A stretch of 64,000 bases of DNA from an uncultured Aquimarina sp. GTDB lineage: Bacteria > Bacteroidota > Bacteroidia > Flavobacteriales > Flavobacteriaceae. A model generated the notes under the pieces. The model ran no database searches and was not told the DNA's origin. It worked only from the letters and a program-made list of their open reading frames with translations. Within the stretch, counting starts at the first letter, position 1, and every line of letters begins with the position of its first letter. This document shows positions 42,920 to 49,408 of this stretch, in pieces. The position numbers and the translations under genes were made by a program. The stretch lies in assembly GCA_947492105.1 (NCBI GenBank), contig CANLMN010000001.1, positions 248,001-312,000 of the forward strand, read 5' to 3'.

Positions 42920-43506
42920 AACTTACGGATAACAAGAGTAGTCATTGCCCTTTTGTCTTCTACATTAGTCGTTTTTATAGGCTCTATCAAGGCTATACTA
43001 TAATCCTCTTCTAGTTTTTTAATATGGGTTCTTGTGAGATAGAACGTCCCTACTCTATTTGTTTTATTTTCTTTTAGGTAAGGCAGGTGACCATCTAAGC
43101 CAATATTCGAAGCAACCCTTATGAATAAAGTCCCTTCTGGTTTCAAGACCCTCATAAGTTCAGAGAACATTCTAAAAAAATGTATCTCGTTCTGTGCAAA
43201 ATGTAAAACGGCACTACATAGTATATGATCAAATTCTTTTTCGCCATAAGGCAACATATCTAAGTTACCTACTTGAAAATTTGCTGCGGCATCTGGATAT
43301 AGTAATTGCGCATTTGCAAGGCGCTCTTTGTCCGTATCGATACCGTAAATGGCATATTCATTGGCATAAAACCATTTCAAATTCCTTCCTTCTCCGCAGC
43401 CCGCATCTAGAATTGTATCACTACTTGTGTATCTGTTTTTTAAGATTTGATCAATTATATAAATATCGACACCACCAAGTGCTGCTTGTGTTTGAGTATA
43501 ATTCAT
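42916..43506 (-). CDS. Class I SAM-dependent methyltransferase
   Basis: A 196-residue methyltransferase with motif I LDAGCGEGRNLKWF near residue 33 and GIDTDKERL; the segment ILCSAVLHFAQNEIHFFRMF is the post-motif helix. RVLKPEGTLFIRV is the usual strand 5. The start at 43506 (MNYTQTQAAL) is preferred: the longer frame from 43533 overlaps a candidate Crp/Fnr operator. The substrate is unknown; the TehB or ubiquinone-type families are the nearest general match. It is divergent from the lipoprotein at 43599 and may share its regulator. Confidence 0.82.
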   Translation of the reverse strand: MNYTQTQAALGGVDIYIIDQILKNRYTSSDTILDAGCGEGRNLKWFYANEYAIYGIDTDKERLANAQLLYPDAAANFQVGNLDMLPYGEKEFDHILCSAVLHFAQNEIHFFRMFSELMRVLKPEGTLFIRVASNIGLDGHLPYLKENKTNRVGTFYLTRTHIKKLEEDYSIALIEPIKTTNVEDKRAMTTLVIRKL

Positions 43507-43526
43507 TTGTATCAAAAATATAACAT

Positions 43527-43540
43527 GTAACATATGTCAC
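43527..43540. promoter_or_regulatory. Candidate Crp/Fnr operator, one mismatch (GTAAC-ATAT-GTCAC)
   Basis: Near-perfect dyad between divergent genes: 21 bp before the methyltransferase start and 59 bp before the lipoprotein ATG at 43599. It could serve either gene. Confidence 0.5.
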
Positions 43541-43598
43541 AGCATATAAAGATACTCTAAATTAATTTTGTTCTATAAACCGATAATATTTTTTAATT

Positions 43599-44513
43599 AT
43601 GAATACCAAAATTTCTATTGCCCTATTGGCATGTGCATCCTTGTGTATATCCAGCTGTTCTAATGACGACAATCCCGAATCTGAGCCTACCTCCACTCCT
43701 ACTACAAGCGCTCTACGCCTAAATCTACAAGGGCTCAGCAATCTAGGGAGTTCTGAAGTTTATGAAGGATGGGTTATGGTTGACGGCACACCAAAATCCA
43801 CTGGAACATTTACAGTAAATGATGCAGGAATGGCTTCATCTACAACTTTTAACGTAGACTCACAAGATCTCGAAAATGCTACAGCATTTGTGTTATCTGT
43901 AGAACCAACAAACGATCCAGATCCAGCACCTTCTGAAATAAAAATTCTATCTGGAGCTTTTTCAGGAGACACTGCAATGGTGAACACAAATGAGATGATT
44001 GGTGATTTTGGCGATATTTCGGGGACATTTTTCTTACGAACACCTACCGATGAAATGATGGGGGCTCCTAATAATATGAATGATCAATATGGTGTTTGGT
44101 TTGGAGACATAGATCAAGGGATGCCTCCAGTGGCAAACTTCAAACTTCCGATGCTAGACTCGAGCAAATGGGTATACGAAGGTTGGGTTGTTGCTGATGG
44201 GGTACCGATTTCTACTGGAAGATTCTCTTCTTTTGAGATGCAAGATGATTTTAATAATTTTAGTCAAACAGGAGGCAAACCCGGACCAAATCTTCCAGGA
44301 GAGGATTTCTTTATCAATCCACCAACAGGTATTAATTTCCCCCTTGATGTTAGAAACAAAATGGTCATAATCTCAGTTGAACCAGCTGTAAACGACGACC
44401 CAGCACCATTTCTATTAAAACCTCTAGCCGCTACCTCCAGTATGATGTTAGTACAAAACCAATCATTTATAAAAAACACGAATGCCATTCCTACAGGAAA
44501 TGTAACTAGATAA
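43599..44513 (+). CDS. Lipoprotein with two RskA-C-like repeats
   Basis: A 304-residue lipoprotein: signal peptide and lipobox SSC near residue 20, then a Ser/Thr/Pro/Glu-rich linker. The mature part has two homologous halves. The first has EVYEGWVMVDGTPKSTGTF and VLSVEPTNDPDPAPSEI; the second VYEGWVVADGVPISTGRF and IISVEPAVNDDPAPFLL. The pattern resembles the C-terminal anti-sigma-K (RskA) fold, so each half is a beta-sandwich domain. It is probably a surface or outer-membrane lipoprotein of unknown ligand. It is divergent from the methyltransferase gene, with a candidate Crp/Fnr site between them. Confidence 0.75.
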   Translation: MNTKISIALLACASLCISSCSNDDNPESEPTSTPTTSALRLNLQGLSNLGSSEVYEGWVMVDGTPKSTGTFTVNDAGMASSTTFNVDSQDLENATAFVLSVEPTNDPDPAPSEIKILSGAFSGDTAMVNTNEMIGDFGDISGTFFLRTPTDEMMGAPNNMNDQYGVWFGDIDQGMPPVANFKLPMLDSSKWVYEGWVVADGVPISTGRFSSFEMQDDFNNFSQTGGKPGPNLPGEDFFINPPTGINFPLDVRNKMVIISVEPAVNDDPAPFLLKPLAATSSMMLVQNQSFIKNTNAIPTGNVTR

Positions 44514-44632
44514 TCCCGTACTATTTTGAATCTTAACAATAAAGTTTTTAAACTATTCCTAGTCTGCCTAATATGCTTAGGATTATTTACAGGGCTTTAT
44601 TTTCTTATAAATGAACTTAACATACCTATAAA

Positions 44633-44842
44633 ATGAAAAAAAATATGGGCGGTATCGACCGCATTGTTCGAATTATTATAGCCTCAATTATTAGCATCCT
44701 ATATTGGCAAGGTGTCATAGAAGGAGTATTTGCGTATACATTATTTGCTGTTGCAGGTATCTTTGTTTTGACTAGTCTTATCAGTTTTTGCCCCATATAT
44801 ACCATCCTAGGACTGAACACCTGTAGTGTAAAAAAACAATAA
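44633..44842 (+). CDS. DUF2892 (YgaP-type) small membrane protein
   Basis: A 69-residue membrane protein. It starts MKKNMGGIDRIVRIIIASII, the usual DUF2892 N-terminus, has two helices and ends CPIYTILGLNTCSVKKQ, with the family CPxYxxxGxxTC pattern. DUF2892 proteins form the membrane part of YgaP and often accompany rhodanese and persulfide genes. Its position near the CstB-like gene fits a sulfur-handling role, with the two Cys residues as possible persulfide carriers; this is inference. Confidence 0.9.
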   Translation: MKKNMGGIDRIVRIIIASIISILYWQGVIEGVFAYTLFAVAGIFVLTSLISFCPIYTILGLNTCSVKKQ

Positions 44843-44876
44843 CAAGTACACAATAGTCTTTATCACCCTCACCTAA

Positions 44877-44964
44877 TACCAGCCTGACTTTTGAATTTAC
44901 TCTTTCAAAACCTTATTGATACATCAATATTTTTCTTGAAAACAAATTCAAAGTTCAGCTGGTA
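44877..44964. repeat. Palindromic intergenic repeat, family D
   Basis: About 88 bp with imperfect inverted arms TACCAGCCTGACTTTTGAAT and ATTCAAAGTTCAGCTGGTA. It resembles families A-C in its TACC ends but has a different body. Confidence 0.6.
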
Positions 44965-44990
44965 TTTTACCATTTAAAAAATAATTTGCA

Positions 44991-45128
44991 CCTAATAATA
45001 AGCTTCTTTTTCTACTATTTTTTCGTTCTAAAATTAAATCGTAGCTAGGATTATGCTTGAATTTTATAGTCCAAATTAGCAAAAACAGTTCAATTGTTTT
45101 TGCCTATAATTACATTTTAAGTGGTATT
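44991..45128 (+). repeat. Intergenic repeat family C, copy 3
   Basis: Contains CTTCTTTTTCTACTATTTTT, AAATCGTAGCTAGGATTATG, AGCAAAAACAGTTCAATTG and TACATTTTAAGTGGTAT. It ends at the 3' end of the Lrp gene. Confidence 0.75.
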
Positions 45129-45136
45129 AGTTCTAG

Positions 45137-45553
45137 CTAAACATCCATTTTGGTCAAAATCAAAAAAGTATTGGTATCTCCAAATTCCATAAGTTTATCC
45201 AATAATTTCTGTAAACTTAGTTGATTTTTGACCACAACTTTTAGATGTATATTTTCACTTCCCGTAACACGATGTGCTTCTTTGATTTCAGAAAAGTCTT
45301 TGATTTTGGTCAAGACGTACTTTAATTGCCCCTGAAAAGCTTTTAGCAAAATAAATGCTTCTAACTCGAATCCAAGTTTTTTTTGATCTATCTGGACACT
45401 ATATTTCTGAATAATTCCAACATCTTCCATCTTTTGTACTCTTTCTCTCGCCGCAGATGGTGACAAATCTATTCTTCTTCCGAGCTCTGCAAAGGATACT
45501 CGTGCATTATCCTTTAGAACATCTAATATCTGCATATCTATAGCATCAACCAT
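45137..45553 (-). CDS. Lrp/AsnC-family transcriptional regulator
   Basis: A 138-residue regulator with an N-terminal helix-turn-helix (DNARVSFAELGRRIDLSPSA near residues 15-34, then RERVQKMEDVGIIQKY) and a C-terminal RAM/AsnC ligand domain (AFILLKAFQG, EAHRVTGSENIHLKVVV). Such proteins usually sense an amino acid and control its metabolism. It is divergent from an aminotransferase-RidA pair with about 270 bp between starts, which suggests that it controls them. Confidence 0.92.
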   Translation of the reverse strand: MVDAIDMQILDVLKDNARVSFAELGRRIDLSPSAARERVQKMEDVGIIQKYSVQIDQKKLGFELEAFILLKAFQGQLKYVLTKIKDFSEIKEAHRVTGSENIHLKVVVKNQLSLQKLLDKLMEFGDTNTFLILTKMDV

Positions 45554-45822
45554 CGAATCCTTCTTTTTTTATGTATTTCTACCATTTTTACGAGGTAAAT
45601 ATACACAATCGACCACTAATCAATTTTCAGATACCCAAATAAATAACTACATTTATAATACACTAAAAAACAATATATTAAGAAAAAAAATAGCGTAAAA
45701 TTAATCTGGTTTTTCTTGGATAAGAAAATTTTAAAAATTTAAACAAAATTATAGTGTAATCTTAATAAAAAACTGAACAAAATCACAAGTACTAGTACTG
45801 TAGATTAAAACACATTTAGACA
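45554..45822. promoter_or_regulatory. Divergent control region with palindrome AGTACTAGTACT
   Basis: AT-rich region between the Lrp gene and the aminotransferase. A perfect 12-bp palindrome AGTACTAGTACT at 45788-45799 lies 23 bp before the aminotransferase ATG. It could be an operator, but a 12-bp palindrome in 270 bp can also arise by chance. Confidence 0.35.
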
Positions 45823-47037
45823 ATGATCACCTTAGACAAAAAATTTGAGGCCTTGGGAGTACATAACGCTCCAGGTCAAGAAGTTCGACAAAACCCTACA
45901 GACCTCAACACTATGATGATAGGTGGAATACTAGATGGAATTCCTGTTGATTTTTCTCATGGAGATGTCGATGCATTCCCTCCAATACCAGAATCTGACA
46001 AGATCTGGAAAGAAGGTTTTGACAAAGGAGGCGCACAAGCATACACAGAATATCGAGGGGCTCTAGAGATACGGAATGAACTAGCAAAACGCCTAGGTAC
46101 ATTTACCCATCACCCCATCGATGCGGATAGTGAATTGATTATAACATCAGGAACTCAAGGAGCATTATTTCTAGCTCTTGGAGTGTCTGTAACTTTCAAA
46201 ACCAAAGTTGCTGTGGTAGAACCTGATTATTTTGCAAATCGCAAATTAGTTAAGTTCTTTGGAGGAGAAGTTGTTCCTATACCACTGCGATATCAGGGAG
46301 TATCGACGGAGAACGGATTAGATCTCGATTATCTCGAAGAAGCATTCAGAACTGGCACAAAAGTTTTTGTTTTCTCAACACCAAATAATCCAACAGGCCT
46401 TGTATATTCTCCAAAGACTATCCGTGCGATTGGAAAGCTATGCAACAAGTATGATATCACCGTTATTGTTGATCAACTGTACTCGCGCCTGCAATATAGC
46501 GGTACTACGTACACACATTTATGCGCTTGTGAGATCCTTCCAAAAAATCTCATTACTATCATGGGGCCGTCAAAAACAGAATCACTAAGTGGATTTCGAT
46601 TAGGTGTTGCTTTTGGCACTGCAAAATTGATTGATCGAATGGAAAGCTTACAAGCGATTGTTTCCTTACGAGCAGCCGGATATAATCAAGCAGTACTGCA
46701 TACGTGGTTTCAAGAACCTTCTGGTTGGATGACTTCTAGAATTAGTGCTCATGAAGCGCTACGCGACGAATTACTAGCAATTTTCAGGTCGGCAAACCTC
46801 CATACTACAACCCCACAAGCAGGAAGTTATCTTTTTCCGCAACTCCCTGAGCTTACTGTTGATCTAAAAACCTTTGTTTGCTTGTTGCGATACCAAGCGA
46901 ATGTAACGGTTACTCCCGGATCAGAATTTGATCCAGCATGCACAGATAGAATCCGACTAAATTTTTCTCAGGATCATAGAGCAGCGGTAGCGGCAGCAAA
47001 GCGTATTCTAAGAATGGTAGAAATTTATCATCTATGA
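45823..47037 (+). CDS. Pyridoxal-phosphate aminotransferase, class I/II
   Basis: A 404-residue fold-type I aminotransferase. It has TSGTQGALFLALG near residue 107, STPNNPTG as the substrate-loop motif, VDQLYSRLQY for the D-x-x-Y cofactor contact, and the Schiff-base Lys in GPSKTESLSGFRLG. The last 50 residues hold the usual RLNFS carboxylate Arg. Its substrate is unknown. It overlaps the ridA gene by 4 bp (ATGA), so translation is coupled, and the Lrp regulator is divergent. RidA removes reactive enamine/imine products, which fits an amino-acid-degrading enzyme. Confidence 0.9.
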   Translation: MITLDKKFEALGVHNAPGQEVRQNPTDLNTMMIGGILDGIPVDFSHGDVDAFPPIPESDKIWKEGFDKGGAQAYTEYRGALEIRNELAKRLGTFTHHPIDADSELIITSGTQGALFLALGVSVTFKTKVAVVEPDYFANRKLVKFFGGEVVPIPLRYQGVSTENGLDLDYLEEAFRTGTKVFVFSTPNNPTGLVYSPKTIRAIGKLCNKYDITVIVDQLYSRLQYSGTTYTHLCACEILPKNLITIMGPSKTESLSGFRLGVAFGTAKLIDRMESLQAIVSLRAAGYNQAVLHTWFQEPSGWMTSRISAHEALRDELLAIFRSANLHTTTPQAGSYLFPQLPELTVDLKTFVCLLRYQANVTVTPGSEFDPACTDRIRLNFSQDHRAAVAAAKRILRMVEIYHL

Positions 47038-47459
47038 ACAAGATAACACGCCCCATACCACAAGGCAACTACAAACCAGCTATACGTCACAATGATTTAA
47101 TTTATACTTCTGGCATGACTCCTAGAAAAGCTGGATTTCTGGTATACTCAGGTCAATTACTTGTGGATACCCCAATAGGAACTTGCAAGGATGCCGTATG
47201 TTTGGCCGTTATGAATGCCCTTGGTGCCGCACAGGCTTGTGTACAAAAAGGTGAAAAAATAGCTGTAATTCTTCAGCTTACCGTTTTCTTGAATACCGAA
47301 AAAGGGTTTACCAAACATGCTCAGGTGGCAGATTTTGCTTCTGATTTTCTAATTAAAAACCTAGGTCCTGATTGTATTGGAAGTCGTGCTGCTGTGGGTG
47401 TTGCCTCCTTGCCATCAAACGCTCCCGTGGAAATAACCATAATCGCCAAGGTTACTTGA
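47034..47459 (+). CDS. ridA: RidA/YjgF/UK114-family enamine-imine deaminase
   Basis: A 141-residue protein of the RidA family. It starts ITRPIPQGNYKPAIRHNDLI, then YTSGMTPRKAG, LQLTVFLNTEKGFTKHAQV and IGSRAAVGVASLPSNAPVEI, where the Arg after GS matches the catalytic Arg of RidA. It hydrolyses reactive enamine or imine intermediates released by PLP enzymes and so protects other enzymes. Its ATG overlaps the aminotransferase stop. It may be a specialised RidA group dedicated to this pathway. Confidence 0.88.
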   Translation: MNKITRPIPQGNYKPAIRHNDLIYTSGMTPRKAGFLVYSGQLLVDTPIGTCKDAVCLAVMNALGAAQACVQKGEKIAVILQLTVFLNTEKGFTKHAQVADFASDFLIKNLGPDCIGSRAAVGVASLPSNAPVEITIIAKVT

Positions 47460-47481
47460 TGTTTTTCTGTAACACAACTAC

Positions 47482-48537
47482 TTACCGGTTCATACTGAGA
47501 TTCTCATAGTTCCGTTTCACAAAATCCAAACCGGTTTTCAGCACCTCTCCCATACTTTTGCATCTACGAAATTTCAAATCCAGTGTAAAATCATACAATT
47601 GTTCTCTCAGTACTTGTAGATTTTCTTCTGTAGAAATCGTATCCTTCACCATACACTTAATCAAAGACTTGCTTCGATTGCGTGAACTTAACATACGTTT
47701 GGCCTGTACCGAACGTTCTTCTTTTTTATACTGCTCTACAGAACTAGGCTGTAACTTTGCCATGACCAAAGCAACCATTTCAAAATTCTCTTTGAAAAAC
47801 TGTGGTTGATATACCTTTAATTTCCCCTCATAACTTTGTTGATCAAAATCTATAGCTCGTATTTTGTACTGTACATGATCAAAATCATGTGTAGGAATGA
47901 TCACATAATTATAAGATCGCATATCTCCCAAGAGTCGCATCTGACAACGTTCATTGAATTTGACAAACTCCTTTGCGATTTGTGATTTTGCTTGATCTGG
48001 TAGCTCTGGCAAAAAATCGCGTATAAAAATATCTCCAGGAATACCGGCAATATGTTCCTCTATCAAGGTATTTTTGTAGATTAAAAAATTAATTCGATTC
48101 GGAGAAAAAAGATGCTCTAACTCTAAACCATACACCCGCGAAGCATCTGTCTTTTTTACATAAAAATAAATATAATTATCATTGAGAATATTCCGAATCT
48201 TGATCCGAAAAGGTTTGGAATTCCCAAAAGTACAGTAATCAATAGCATCTACACTCAAAAACTCCATTGCATCCTCATTCCCATCAGAATGCAATGTGGT
48301 ATAGACCTTTTTTAGACTACTATCAATTTCTGGACGTTCATGCTCCTCGTAATATACTCGTACCCACAATGTATCCTCGTCATTACTATCATACACACTG
48401 ATACATCCCGAAAAACGTAATAAGTCATCATAAAAAACAGGGATTTTTATCGTACGATTATAATCCTTTAGATAAGTACCCAGATCTGCATTAATTGGAT
48501 ATGCAGGTTTCTTTTTTGACATGAGACGTTCTTCCAT
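47482..48537 (-). CDS. Conserved-type hypothetical protein, 351 residues
   Basis: A soluble 351-residue protein that I do not recognise. It starts at 48537 (MEERLMSKKK) or, equally well, at 48522 (MSKKKPAYPI). Features are a basic N-terminus, an acidic central part (SNDEDTLWVRVYYEEHERPE), a segment YKIRAIDFDQQSYEGKLKV with an IDFD motif near residue 226, and a charged helical C-terminal half (QLYDFTLDLKFRRCKSMGEVL). IDFD resembles the metal-binding loop of kinase-like folds, but no glycine-rich loop or catalytic HxD pair is obvious. There is no signal peptide. It is convergent with the ridA gene. Confidence 0.65.
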   Translation of the reverse strand: MEERLMSKKKPAYPINADLGTYLKDYNRTIKIPVFYDDLLRFSGCISVYDSNDEDTLWVRVYYEEHERPEIDSSLKKVYTTLHSDGNEDAMEFLSVDAIDYCTFGNSKPFRIKIRNILNDNYIYFYVKKTDASRVYGLELEHLFSPNRINFLIYKNTLIEEHIAGIPGDIFIRDFLPELPDQAKSQIAKEFVKFNERCQMRLLGDMRSYNYVIIPTHDFDHVQYKIRAIDFDQQSYEGKLKVYQPQFFKENFEMVALVMAKLQPSSVEQYKKEERSVQAKRMLSSRNRSKSLIKCMVKDTISTEENLQVLREQLYDFTLDLKFRRCKSMGEVLKTGLDFVKRNYENLSMNR

Positions 48538-49206
48538 GGGAATAAAAATACATTATTATCATGCACAGCACAATCCTTAAAATGTTTTCCTCGCCTATTT
48601 TTTGAACAAAAAGTAGATTCTTGACAAAACTGTTGCTATTACATCAATCTCCAACTATAAATATGTAGCACACCTACCTCTTGTTGTTGTTTTCATCAAG
48701 ACAAATACATCTTTACTCCCTTTTATTACAAACTCAAAGTTCAACGAATATCCTTAAAGACAAGTGCTAAAAAAATAGTAAATTTGATGGTCACACAAAT
48801 GCCATGATGCATTTAGCACGAGAAGAGATATCGAATATACATTGAATAATGGATACCGAACATCTAATAGCAGAGTATAATAGTACAAGGGTTGTAGTGC
48901 TTACTGTATATTTTTGCATCAGCCAAAACTAATTTTGACTATAATAAGGATTTGGTCAAAGCTTTTTTTCGATTGGTGATACAAAACAAAGAAACTGTAG
49001 TTTTTGAGGTACTGGATATAGAAAACTTCGGTATATAAGTGAAGATTTGTATCAATGATAAGACAAAAAAGAGCACGCTGTCTGTACTCTATAAAACACT
49101 AAAATCAGGTGTCTTTAGGCATTCCCCAAATGCAGCTGACATCTTTTAGAACCTTGAAATCGTGAAATGTTGATGAGATTTTACTTTGACATTTCCTTTG
49201 CGTAAT
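48538..49206. other. Intergenic region with a possible gene remnant
   Basis: About 670 bp. The left half shows nothing. The right half (about 48905-49160) has two consecutive frame pieces separated by a stop. Confidence 0.4.
48905..49158 (+). pseudogene. Possible decayed gene fragment
   Basis: One frame reads FDYNKDLVKAFFRLVIQN then VVFEVLDIENFGI and a TAA stop, followed in frame by VKICINDKTKKSTLSVLYKT and SGVFRHSPNAADIF. The composition looks protein-like, with a single stop between the parts and no start. No family was recognised, so this may be chance. Confidence 0.25.
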
Positions 49207-49339
49207 CAATTTAGGTATATAAATTCGTATTAATGATACTGTTATTTTTTTATATAAAAACACCGTAATGCTAGTGCATAGCCTAAGCTATGGAATACTG
49301 AACAAGGCGATATGCAACATTATATAGCTAATTAGGTAC
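49207..49339 (+). repeat. Intergenic repeat family B, copy 5
   Basis: CAATTTAGGTATATAAATTC at the left, CATAGCCTAAGCTATG in the centre and AGCTAATTAGGTAC at the right. It lies just upstream of the large cargo gene. Confidence 0.85.
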
Positions 49340-49408
49340 AACCACAAAAAAACACGACAAATCACCTACAAATCCAAGGATTTGTAGCGCAAACGACAAA
49401 ACAAACGC

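Noticed and set aside
47558-47809. Plus-strand frame overlapping the 351-residue gene
   Set aside because: Lies within the longer, composition-typical minus-strand gene and has no motif.
48905-49158. Full gene at this position
   Set aside because: It has no start and one internal stop and matches no family; it is listed only as a low-confidence remnant.
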